In this document: positions 16,208 to 23,202 of the stretch, in pieces | Position numbering within the stretch: the stretch's first letter is position 1 | How the letters are laid out: each line of letters opens with the position of its first letter | NCBI GenBank assembly: GCA_031546815.1 | Contig: JAVBJV010000056.1 | Span: forward strand, 1-33,522 | Length of the DNA: 33,522 nucleotides | DNA from: JAVBJV01 sp031546815 | GTDB taxonomy: Bacteria; Pseudomonadota; Alphaproteobacteria; Acetobacterales; Acetobacteraceae | Reading direction: 5' to 3' | Translations under genes and position numbers: made by a program | The notes under the pieces: generated by a model | Seen by the model: the letters and a program-made list of their open reading frames with translations, nothing else | What the model was told of the DNA's origin: nothing | Databases searched by the model: none

Positions 16208-17005
16208 ATGTCGCAACAGGATACTGGCCGCATCGATCTGCGTTTCGAAACGCGTGGAGACCGGGGCGTGGTCGCCTATGTCACGGTCGATAACACGGCC
16301 AAGCTGAACTCGCTGAACACCGGGCTGATGAACCGCTTCGGCGACACCATCGAAAACCTGCACGCTCGCAAGGACCTGCGCGCCGTGGTGCTGACCGGCG
16401 CGGGCGACAAGGCGTTCATCGGCGGGGCCGATATCCGCGAACTGGCAAACTTCAACGGGCCGCTGGCCGCGCAACGCTTCATCGAAAATGTGCACCGGTG
16501 CTGCCGCGTGCTGCGCGATCTGCCGGTACCGGTGATCGGGCGCGTGCAGGGTTATGCTCTGGGTGCAGGGCTGGAAGTTGCCGCGTCGTGCGATCTGCGC
16601 ATCGCCAGCACCAACGCGGTATTCGGCATGCCGGAAGTGTGCATCGGTATTCCATCGGTCGTGGAAGCTGCGCTGCTGCCGGGGCTGATCGGCTGGGGCC
16701 GCACGCGCCAGTTCCTGATGCTGGGCGAGAACATCGACGCGGCCGAGGCCGAACGCTGGGGTCTGGTCGAACGCGTTGTGGCACCAGCAGAACTGGATGA
16801 TGCGGTGGAATCCTGGGTGGCGAAACTGGTTGCCAACGGGCAGAACGCGCTGCGCATCCAGAAGAAACTGATCCGCGACTGGGAAGTGCTGCCCACCGAT
16901 CTGGCCATCGCGGCGGGTATCCCGGCGCTGGTGGAATCGACTCTGGTGGATGAACCGCGCCAGCTCATGCAGTCGTTCTTCGACCGGCCGCGCAAGGCGG
17001 GTTAA
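16208..17005 (+). CDS. Enoyl-CoA hydratase/isomerase (crotonase family)
   Basis: The 265-residue crotonase-fold enzyme acts on acyl-CoA thioesters. The oxyanion-hole segment KAFIGGADIREL and the two catalytic glutamates of true hydratases are present: Glu123 in ALGAGLEVAASCD and Glu143 in FGMPEVCIGIP. The usual GGTQRL loop is replaced by SVVEAALLP, so the substrate may differ from short straight-chain enoyl-CoAs. I chose ATG 16208, preceded by AGGAAGGAAA. It follows lysR by 87 bases on the same strand and may belong functionally to the CoA-transferase module across the divergent promoter; this is inference. Confidence 0.9.
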   Translation: MSQQDTGRIDLRFETRGDRGVVAYVTVDNTAKLNSLNTGLMNRFGDTIENLHARKDLRAVVLTGAGDKAFIGGADIRELANFNGPLAAQRFIENVHRCCRVLRDLPVPVIGRVQGYALGAGLEVAASCDLRIASTNAVFGMPEVCIGIPSVVEAALLPGLIGWGRTRQFLMLGENIDAAEAERWGLVERVVAPAELDDAVESWVAKLVANGQNALRIQKKLIRDWEVLPTDLAIAAGIPALVESTLVDEPRQLMQSFFDRPRKAG

Positions 17006-17093
17006 TCGGCCAAACGGGGGCTTTCGCACAAACCACTTGCCTCGGCGCGGCATTGCCCGCAATGAGGGGGCTGGTTTGCCGGAGGTCCCTGTC

Positions 17094-17873
17094 ATGCTGA
17101 AGCTGCGCGTTATTCCATGTCTGGACGTTAAAGACGGTCGCGTCGTTAAAGGCGTAAACTTCGTGTCGCTGCGCGATGCGGGCGATCCGGTGGAACAGGC
17201 CGTACTGTACGATGCAGCCGGTGCGGACGAACTCACCTTCCTCGACATCACCGCCAGTCACGAAAACCGCGATACCATCCTCGACGTTGTGTCCCGCACG
17301 GCGGCGCGCATCTTCCTGCCGCTGACGGTGGGTGGTGGCGTGCGCAGCACCGACGACATGCGCCGCCTGCTGCTGGCGGGCGCGGATAAATGTTCGATGA
17401 ACTCCGCCGCTGTGGCCCGCCCCGAACTGGTGGCGGAAGGGGCCGAGAAATTCGGCAGCCAGTGCGTGGTGGTGGCGGTCGATGCGCGGCGCGACGGCAA
17501 GGGCGGCTGGGAAGTCTTCACCCATGGCGGCCGCACCGCCACCGGCATGGACGCAATTTCGTGGTGCCAGCGTGTGGCATCGCTCGGCGCGGGGGAAATC
17601 CTGCTGACCTCGATGGATCGCGACGGCACCGGCGAAGGCTTCGACCTCGACCTGCTGCGCGCGGCGTGTGGCGCGGTGCGCGTGCCGGTCATCGCCTCGG
17701 GCGGGGTTGGCACGCTGGACCATTTTGTCGAAGGGGCGAAGGCGGGCGCGACCGGATTGCTGGCCGCCAGCGTGTTCCACTTCGGCACGTTTACGATTGA
17801 TCAGGTTAAACATGCGCTAGATGACGCTGGATTGCCTGTGCGTTTGACCACGAAGGGAATTGCGCATGCCTAA
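17094..17873 (+). CDS. hisF: Imidazole glycerol phosphate synthase, cyclase subunit
   Basis: The 259-residue (beta/alpha)8 barrel forms imidazole glycerol phosphate and AICAR in histidine synthesis, using ammonia from HisH. The catalytic aspartates are at the standard positions: Asp11 (IPCLDVKDGRVVKG) and Asp130 (VVAVDARRDGK). The phosphate loops LPLTVGGGVRS and VIASGGVGTLDHF are intact. I chose ATG 17094 because GGAGG at 17081-17085 is well placed. It overlaps hisE by eight bases. hisA and hisH, which usually sit just upstream, are absent here; an enoyl-CoA hydratase takes their place. Confidence 0.97.
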   Translation: MLKLRVIPCLDVKDGRVVKGVNFVSLRDAGDPVEQAVLYDAAGADELTFLDITASHENRDTILDVVSRTAARIFLPLTVGGGVRSTDDMRRLLLAGADKCSMNSAAVARPELVAEGAEKFGSQCVVVAVDARRDGKGGWEVFTHGGRTATGMDAISWCQRVASLGAGEILLTSMDRDGTGEGFDLDLLRAACGAVRVPVIASGGVGTLDHFVEGAKAGATGLLAASVFHFGTFTIDQVKHALDDAGLPVRLTTKGIAHA

Positions 17874-18414
17874 GCCCTCCAAAGCCAAGAAGACCGTGAA
17901 GAAACTGAAGAAGCCCGAGCCGAAAAAGGCAAAGACGAAACTTGTCGTCGCGCTGAAAAAACCCGCGAAGAAGAAAGCCGCCCCCGTCGCGCACGGCGCG
18001 CTGGCCGCCGAACGCGTGGCCACCGCGCCGCCGTTGCAGGCGCTTGGCCCGGCGTCCTCGGCAGTGCTGGACCGGCTGCATGCGGTGATCCTCTCGCGCC
18101 GCAACGGCGATCCGGAAGTCAGCCACTCGGCGCGGCTGCTGTCGCGCGGCACGGACAAGGTTGCGCAGAAATTCGGCGAAGAAGCGGTCGAATGCGTGAT
18201 CGAGGCCGTGCGCGGCAACAACACCCAGGTGGTGATGGAAAGCGCCGACGTGCTCTATCATCTGCTGGTGCTGTGGGTGAATGCGGGCATCAAGCCGGAC
18301 ACCGTCTGGGCCGAGCTGCATCGCCGCGAAGGCATCAGCGGGGTTGCCGAAAAGGCCGCCCGGCCGGAAAATCTGCGCCGCGCTTTTGGCGTGAAGACCA
18401 CGAAAATTCCCTGA
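17866..18414 (+). CDS. hisE: Phosphoribosyl-ATP pyrophosphatase with lysine-rich N-terminal extension
   Basis: The C-terminal part (about residues 70-165) is HisE, which hydrolyses phosphoribosyl-ATP in the second step of histidine synthesis. The signature KFGEEAVECVIEAV and ESADVLYHLLVLWV supply the metal-binding acidic residues. A typical HisE has about 90-110 residues; this protein has 182. The extra N-terminus is strongly basic, with 17 lysines in the first 37 residues mixed with Pro and Ala, like a histone H1 tail. ATG 17866 overlaps the hisF end, with GAAGGGA upstream. The extension reads as coding sequence, but a later GTG start (near residue 51) is not excluded. A HIT gene follows by 13 bases. 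Confidence 0.92.
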   Translation: MPKPSKAKKTVKKLKKPEPKKAKTKLVVALKKPAKKKAAPVAHGALAAERVATAPPLQALGPASSAVLDRLHAVILSRRNGDPEVSHSARLLSRGTDKVAQKFGEEAVECVIEAVRGNNTQVVMESADVLYHLLVLWVNAGIKPDTVWAELHRREGISGVAEKAARPENLRRAFGVKTTKIP

Positions 18415-18427
18415 AGGATTTCCGCAG

Positions 18428-18802
18428 ATGAGCATTCCCGCCTACGACGACCAGAACATTTTCGCCCGCATCCTGCGCGGGGAAATCCCCGCCAAACCGA
18501 TCCACGACGACGCGCACGCCTTCGCATTTCACGACATCGCCCCGCAGGCGCCGGTGCATGTGCTGGTGATCCCCCGGGGGAAATATGTGTCGTTCCCGGA
18601 TTTCACCGCCCGTGCCTCGGCCGACGAGGTGACCGGTTTCTGGCAGGCCGTTGCGAAAGTCGCCAAGGATCTGGAACTGCAGGCCCCCGGCTACCGGCTG
18701 ATCACCAATATTGGCACCAATGGCGGACAGGAAGTGCCGCATTTCCACGTGCATATCTGCGGTGGGCGCAAATTGGGCCGGATGATCCCCGCGGCAGTCT
18801 GA
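18428..18802 (+). CDS. HIT-family nucleotide hydrolase (HinT-like)
   Basis: The 124-residue protein has the histidine triad of HinT-type nucleoside phosphoramidases as HFHVH at residues 105-109, plus the family start IFARILRGEIPAKPIHDD. HinT enzymes hydrolyse adenosine phosphoramidates and aminoacyl adenylates in the cytoplasm. AAGGA lies upstream of ATG 18428. It follows hisE closely and is co-transcribed with hisF-hisE, an order common in alphaproteobacteria (hisE followed by HIT). Confidence 0.94.
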   Translation: MSIPAYDDQNIFARILRGEIPAKPIHDDAHAFAFHDIAPQAPVHVLVIPRGKYVSFPDFTARASADEVTGFWQAVAKVAKDLELQAPGYRLITNIGTNGGQEVPHFHVHICGGRKLGRMIPAAV

Positions 18803-18916
18803 TAACGCTACTATGGTAGCTCGCGTAATTTTATCGCGGAAAAATAGCTTTTCCTTTCCGGATAGTTCGTCGTAGGGTTTTTCCACGATCAATTATTCCG
18901 AACGAGGAAGCGTGCA

Positions 18917-19930
18917 ATGAAAAAACTTCTGGGGCTGGCTGCAGCTCTTGTCATGGGATGCAGCGTCGCCCAGGCGGGCGTGCTGGACACTGTCCGCCAG
19001 CGTGGTGCCGTTGCCTGTGGCGTGAATACCGGCCTGTCGGGCTTTTCCGCCGCCGATTCAAGCGGTGTCTGGCGCGGGTTGGATGTGGATTTGTGCCGCG
19101 CGGTGGCTGCTGCCGTGCTGGGCGATGCGAGCAAGGTGCGTTACATCACGCTAACCGACCAGGTGCGCTTCACCGCGCTGCAGTCGGGCGAGATCGACAT
19201 GCTGTCGCGCAACACCACCATGACCTTCCTGCGCGATGCGACCATCGGTCTGCGCGGCGTGGGGGTGAATTTCTACGACGGGCAGGGTTTTGCCGTCCGC
19301 AAATCGGCCAATATCGGCCGCAGCACCGAACTCGCCGGGGCGACGATCTGCCTGTTGCAGGGTTCGACGCACGAAATGAACATCGCCGACTGGATGCGCC
19401 AGAACAATATTCAGGCCCAGCCCGTGATGATCGACACACCCGAGAACATTCAACGCGCCTTCCTGTCCGGCCGCTGCGATGCGGTGTCGAACGATGCGTC
19501 GGCGCTGGCCTCGATGCTGGCCTCGCTGCCGAACCCGGATGAATACATGATCCTGCCGGATCTGATCAGCAAGGAACCGCTCGGCCCGATGGTGCGCGCT
19601 GGCGACGAACAGTGGTACCAGATCGTGCATTGGGTGCTGATGGGGCTGATCGAAGCGGAAGAACAGGGCATCACCGCCGCCAACGTCGAACAGGTGGCGC
19701 GCGAAAGCCAGAACCCGGGCGTGCTGCGCATGCTGGGTCGCAGCGGCGAATTCGGCAAGCAGCTGGGCGGGCTGAACCCGGACTGGATGCTGCAGGCGAT
19801 CAAGCAGGTCGGCAATTACGGCGAAAGCTTCGAACGCAATGTCGGCCCTGGCTCTCCGTTGCGTCTGCCGCGTGGCATGAACGCGCTGTGGAACAAGGGT
19901 GGGCTGATGTACGCCTGGCCGTTCCGCTAA
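18917..19930 (+). CDS. Amino-acid ABC transporter substrate-binding protein (AapJ/BztA-like)
   Basis: The 337-residue protein has a signal peptide cut after VAQA (about residue 20) and the solute-binding domain of the general L-amino-acid ABC systems. Family features include RGAVACGVNTGLSGFSAAD, WRGLDVDLCRAVAAAVLGD, MLSRNTTMTFLRD and a C-terminal GGLMYAWPFR. It should bind polar amino acids in the periplasm. No permease or ATPase gene follows: a terminator comes 15 bases after the stop. It therefore must partner with a transporter encoded elsewhere or act as a second receptor. A 114-base gap upstream, with small hairpins, separates it from the HIT gene. Confidence 0.92.
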   Translation: MKKLLGLAAALVMGCSVAQAGVLDTVRQRGAVACGVNTGLSGFSAADSSGVWRGLDVDLCRAVAAAVLGDASKVRYITLTDQVRFTALQSGEIDMLSRNTTMTFLRDATIGLRGVGVNFYDGQGFAVRKSANIGRSTELAGATICLLQGSTHEMNIADWMRQNNIQAQPVMIDTPENIQRAFLSGRCDAVSNDASALASMLASLPNPDEYMILPDLISKEPLGPMVRAGDEQWYQIVHWVLMGLIEAEEQGITAANVEQVARESQNPGVLRMLGRSGEFGKQLGGLNPDWMLQAIKQVGNYGESFERNVGPGSPLRLPRGMNALWNKGGLMYAWPFR

Positions 19931-19944
19931 ACATTACTGACGTG

Positions 19945-19971
19945 AAAAGGGCACCTTCGGGTGCCCTTTTT
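19945..19971. terminator. Bidirectional terminator
   Basis: AAAAGGGCACC (19945-19955) and GGTGCCCTTTT (19960-19970) form a perfect 11-bp stem with the stable tetraloop TTCG, followed by T. It serves the binding-protein gene and the convergent hydrolase gene. Confidence 0.93.
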
Positions 19972-19974
19972 CAT

Positions 19975-20703
19975 TCAGCCGATCCGGTCGAGAAGATCCG
20001 CCAGTTTGTCCGGTGCCAGAACCATCGCGTCGTGGCCCGAGGCGATTTCCAGCCAGTTCCAGCCCGGCTGCGCGCGCACCCATTCCCGGCTGGTTTCCAG
20101 CGGCGCATAGATCGGCGCGGTGGAAACGACATAGGTGCACGGCAGCCCATTCCCCAACGGGTTCGTCAGATGCAGCGGGCTTTCATACGTGCCCAGCGGA
20201 TGCGGCGTTAAATGCCGGCGCACCCAGTCGGCCTGCGGGTGATCTTCCGGAATGCCGAAAGACTGAATCGACGGAGCAGGAATGGCGACCCCTCCGCCAC
20301 GTTCGGCGGCCAGGCGGCGGCGCGCGGCCACCACGTCGTCCGGCAGGCCCGAGAACGGGCTTTCGCCGCCCTGCAATATCAAGCAGTCCAGATAGACCAG
20401 ATGCCGAATGCGCGACGCCAGCCGGTCCGCCACGCCCGAAATCGTCAGTCCGGCAAAACTGTGGCCGACCAGAATCACGTCGGTCAGTTCTTCCATCTCG
20501 AACACGTTCAGCACGTCGGCCACGAATGTATCGAGCGTGATCCCGGCCGATAGCAGATGCCGCCGTTCGCCCACCCCCGTCTGGGTCGGCGTGAGAACCC
20601 GATGCCCGCGCGCGCGCAGATCGCGGGCGACATCGCGCCAGCACCAACCGCCATGCCACGCGCCGTGCACCAGCACATAGGTCTTCTGTGAGGCTGCAGA
20701 CAT
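19975..20703 (-). CDS. Alpha/beta hydrolase (EstC/salicylate-esterase-like)
   Basis: The 242-residue alpha/beta-fold hydrolase begins with the oxyanion-hole motif YVLVHGAWHGGWCW and has its nucleophile Ser82 in VGHSFAGL; the catalytic histidine is probably in SGHDAM near the C-terminus. The pattern matches esterases related to plant methyl-salicylate esterases and bacterial EstC. The natural ester is unknown. I chose ATG 20703, preceded by GGGGAG; an ATG at 20748 would add 15 residues outside the domain. It is a single gene convergent with the amino-acid binding protein. Confidence 0.88.
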   Translation of the reverse strand: MSAASQKTYVLVHGAWHGGWCWRDVARDLRARGHRVLTPTQTGVGERRHLLSAGITLDTFVADVLNVFEMEELTDVILVGHSFAGLTISGVADRLASRIRHLVYLDCLILQGGESPFSGLPDDVVAARRRLAAERGGGVAIPAPSIQSFGIPEDHPQADWVRRHLTPHPLGTYESPLHLTNPLGNGLPCTYVVSTAPIYAPLETSREWVRAQPGWNWLEIASGHDAMVLAPDKLADLLDRIG

Positions 20704-20787
20704 GCGATGCGTCTCCCCGACTGTTTCCCGGTATTCTACAAGCGGCACACCGGTTGAGAAGCGCCCTGTTTATTATTGGCCGCAAAA

Positions 20788-20873
20788 TGCCCCTGCGGTT
20801 CTCCGCAAGGGAATGCGTAAAAATAGCGCGCTGGAGCGTTTCTTCAATTCTATCGAAACCGGAAACGCTCTAG
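20788..20873. repeat. Dispersed palindromic intergenic repeat (copy B)
   Basis: CTGGAGCGTTTC (20831-20842) and GAAACGCTCTAG (20862-20873) form 12-base arms with one G-T pair around a 19-base loop. From 20795 to 20873 it aligns without gaps to 27767-27845, 58 of 79 bases identical by hand count. It ends 10 bases before the coaBC start and fills much of the gap between the hydrolase and coaBC genes. Confidence 0.78.
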
Positions 20874-20883
20874 AGTGCGCACC

Positions 20884-22074
20884 ATGCTCACCGGCAAGAA
20901 AATCCTGTTGATCGTCTCGGGCAGTGTCGCGGCCTTCAAGGTGCTGACGCTGATCCGCCTGCTGCGCAAGGATGGCGCGCAGGTCAAGGCTGTGCTCACC
21001 AGGGGCGGCGCGCAGTTCGTCACGCCGCACGCGTTGCAGGCCATCACCGGACAGGCGGTGGCGCAGGACCTGTTCTCGCTGGAAGAAGAACAGGCGATCG
21101 GCCATATCCGCCTGGCGCGCTGGGCGGACATGGTGGTGGTGGCCCCGGCTTCCGCCAGCATGATCGCGCGGATGGCGCTGGGGCTGGCGGACGATCTGGC
21201 CGGCGCCGTGCTGCTGGCCAGCGACCGCCCGACCATGATCGCTCCCGCGATGAACCCGATGATGTGGCAGCACCCCGCCACACAGGGGCATGTAAAAACT
21301 CTCGCCGCGCGCGGTGTGATGCTGGCCGGACCGGATGACGGCCCGATGGCCGAAGCCGAAAGCGGCCCCGGCCGCCTGATGGAACCCGACGCGCTGTTCG
21401 CCGCCATCCGCGTGCAGATGCAGCCGCGCGGCCCGTTGACCGGCAAACACGCGCTGGTCACCAGCGGCCCGACGCATGAACCAATCGACCCGGTGCGCTA
21501 TATCGCCAACCGGTCCTCGGGCAAGCAGGGCCACGCGATTGCGGCGGCGCTGGCGGCGCTTGGCGCACGCGTCACGCTGGTCAGCGGCCCGGTGCAGGAA
21601 CCCGATCCACGCGGTGTGGCCGTGCAACGCGTCGAGACCGCGACCGAGATGCTGGCCGCCTGTCAGAACGCATTGCCTGCCGACATCGCCGTGTGTGCCG
21701 CCGCCGTCGCCGACTGGCGTCCCGCGCAAGCCGCCGATCAGAAGATGAAGAAAGTGCCGGGCAGCGCGCCCGCGCCGCTCTCGCTGATCCAGAATCCCGA
21801 CATTCTGGCCACGCTGTCCGCAGTTGGTGCCACGCGTCCCACACTGGTGGTGGGCTTCGCGGCCGAGACCGAACACGTGCTGGACCACGCCACCGAAAAG
21901 CGCCGCCGCAAGGGCTGCGACTGGATCGTCGCCAACGATGTCTCAACCGGGGTGATGGGCGGGGCGCGCAACACCGTGCACCTCATCACCGATGCGGGGG
22001 CCGAACACTGGCCCGAACTCCCCAAGGAAGACGTCGCCCGCCAGTTGGCCGCGCGCATTTCCGAATTTTTCTGA
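20884..22074 (+). CDS. coaBC: Bifunctional CoaBC (Dfp)
   Basis: The 396-residue flavoprotein makes 4'-phosphopantothenoylcysteine (CoaB half, about 185-396) and decarboxylates it to phosphopantetheine (CoaC half, about 1-180) in coenzyme A synthesis. CoaC features: KILLIVSGSVAAFK, IGHIRLARWADMVVVAPASA and PAMNPMMWQHPA. CoaB features: the Asn of IANRSSGKQGHA and the lysine motif DQKMKKVPG. By alignment from memory with E. coli Dfp, the position of the CoaC active-site cysteine is Glu157 here (MAEAESGPGRL). ATG 20884 gives the usual N-terminus MLTGKKIL; a GTG at 20875 is possible. It lies ten bases ahead of dut, the same order as in many Proteobacteria. Confidence 0.95.
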   Translation: MLTGKKILLIVSGSVAAFKVLTLIRLLRKDGAQVKAVLTRGGAQFVTPHALQAITGQAVAQDLFSLEEEQAIGHIRLARWADMVVVAPASASMIARMALGLADDLAGAVLLASDRPTMIAPAMNPMMWQHPATQGHVKTLAARGVMLAGPDDGPMAEAESGPGRLMEPDALFAAIRVQMQPRGPLTGKHALVTSGPTHEPIDPVRYIANRSSGKQGHAIAAALAALGARVTLVSGPVQEPDPRGVAVQRVETATEMLAACQNALPADIAVCAAAVADWRPAQAADQKMKKVPGSAPAPLSLIQNPDILATLSAVGATRPTLVVGFAAETEHVLDHATEKRRRKGCDWIVANDVSTGVMGGARNTVHLITDAGAEHWPELPKEDVARQLAARISEFF

Positions 22075-22084
22075 AAGTACCAGC

Positions 22085-22540
22085 ATGTCCGTACAGATCA
22101 CCGTCGAACGCCTGCCGCATGGGCGGGACCTGCCGCTGCCATCTTACGCCACTCAGGGCGCTGCCGGCATGGACCTGCTGGCGGCAGTGACCGAACCCGT
22201 CGTCGTGCCACCGGGGGGCCGCGCGGTGATTCCCACCGGCCTGAAGATCGCCCTGCCCGCCGGGTACGAAGCGCAGGTGCGCGCGCGATCCGGTCTGGCG
22301 CTGAAGTCGGGCATCATCATCCCGAACGGCCCCGGCACCATCGACGAAGATTATCGCGGTGAAGTCGGCGTGATCGTGGCGAATATTTCGGACGTACCGT
22401 TCACCGTCGAACGCGGCGCACGTATCGCGCAGATGGTGATTGCCCCTGTCACCCGCGCCGTCTGGCATGAAGCCGACACACTGTCCGAGACCGCGCGTGG
22501 CACTGGTGGTTTCGGCAGCACCGGTGTTCAAACCAAATAA
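22085..22540 (+). CDS. dut: dUTPase
   Basis: The 151-residue trimeric dUTP pyrophosphatase makes dUMP and keeps uracil out of DNA. All five family motifs are visible: GAAGMDLLAA, ARSGLALKSGI, GTIDEDYRGEVG, GARIAQMVI and the C-terminal ARGTGGFGSTG. The length is normal. It starts ten bases after coaBC, so the pair is one operon. Confidence 0.97.
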   Translation: MSVQITVERLPHGRDLPLPSYATQGAAGMDLLAAVTEPVVVPPGGRAVIPTGLKIALPAGYEAQVRARSGLALKSGIIIPNGPGTIDEDYRGEVGVIVANISDVPFTVERGARIAQMVIAPVTRAVWHEADTLSETARGTGGFGSTGVQTK

Positions 22541-22615
22541 ACAGAAGATATTCTTATAGATTGAATTCTTTCGAGAATCTTGATGAAAAGATTTTCATAC
22601 AGCGCGTTTTCGGTT

Positions 22616-22653
22616 AGACAGGTCCCCAAGGTTGGCGAGTTTGCCGACTGTCT
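22616..22653. other. Leader stem-loop before the Kbp-like gene
   Basis: AGACAG (22616-22621) can pair with CTGTCT (22648-22653), and inside it GTTGGC with GCCGAC (one wobble). The structure lies just ahead of the AGGAG ribosome site of the next gene. The rest of the 130-base gap after dut is AT-rich, with a weak hairpin at 22583-22598 (ATGAAAA with TTTTCAT). Its role is unknown. Confidence 0.45.
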
Positions 22654-22670
22654 GACAGGAGTCTTATTCC

Positions 22671-23114
22671 ATGGGTCTGTTTAGTTTTATTCGTGACGTT
22701 GGTGCATCGCTGCTCGGTGCGTCGCCCGCACAGGCGGCAACGGCCGATGCGCTGCGCAAGGAAGTCGAAAAGCACGGTCTGAAGGCCGATGATCTGGACA
22801 TCGCGGTCGAAGGCGACACGGTGAAGGTCTCGGGCAAGACCGTTTCGAACGAAGTTGCGGAAAAGATCGTGCTCGCGCTGGGCAACACGGTTGGCGTTGG
22901 CAAGGTTGAAAGCAACCTGACGGCCGCCGACGGCGCAGGTGAATCGCGCATGTACACTGTGAAGGCGGGCGACAACCTGTCGAAGATCGCGGCGGAAATG
23001 TATGGCGCGGGCAATGCCGGCAAGTACACGGTGATCTTCGAGGCCAACAAGCCGATGCTGACCCACCCGGACAAGATCTACCCGGGCCAGGTTCTCCGTA
23101 TCCCAGCTATCTAA
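22671..23114 (+). CDS. BON-LysM protein, Kbp/YgaU-like
   Basis: The 147-residue protein has a BON domain (about 25-85, LDIAVEGDTVKVSGKTVSNE) and a C-terminal LysM domain (about 93-146, YTVKAGDNLSKIAAEMYG to YPGQVLRIPAI). This order is that of E. coli Kbp (YgaU), a cytoplasmic potassium-binding protein. No signal peptide is evident, which fits a cytosolic place. An AGGAG site precedes ATG 22671. It is a single gene with its own leader structure and a strong terminator, probably stress-responsive as in E. coli; that is inference. Confidence 0.92.
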   Translation: MGLFSFIRDVGASLLGASPAQAATADALRKEVEKHGLKADDLDIAVEGDTVKVSGKTVSNEVAEKIVLALGNTVGVGKVESNLTAADGAGESRMYTVKAGDNLSKIAAEMYGAGNAGKYTVIFEANKPMLTHPDKIYPGQVLRIPAI

Positions 23115-23138
23115 TAGCCGTTCCGGCTTCGAGAAATA

Positions 23139-23174
23139 CAGCGCGGCAGGCATCCCCTGCCGCGCTGGCGTTTT
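23139..23174 (+). terminator. Terminator after the Kbp-like gene
   Basis: CAGCGCGGCAGG (23139-23150) pairs perfectly with CCTGCCGCGCTG (23156-23167) around a five-base loop, followed by GCGTTTT. It separates the Kbp-like gene from moeB. Confidence 0.88.
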
Positions 23175-23202
23175 GGGGGCAAAGCGCCTTATTGTTCGGC
23201 CC

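Noticed and set aside
15197..17251. Minus-strand open frame of 684 codons across lysR, the hydratase and the hisF start
   Set aside because: It is antisense to three well-recognised genes; its length results from high GC codon bias. The translation is rich in His, Arg and Gln and shows no family motif.
22583..22598. Hairpin ATGAAAA/TTTTCAT as a terminator of dut
   Set aside because: The stem is short and nearly all A-T with a two-base loop, too weak to count on.
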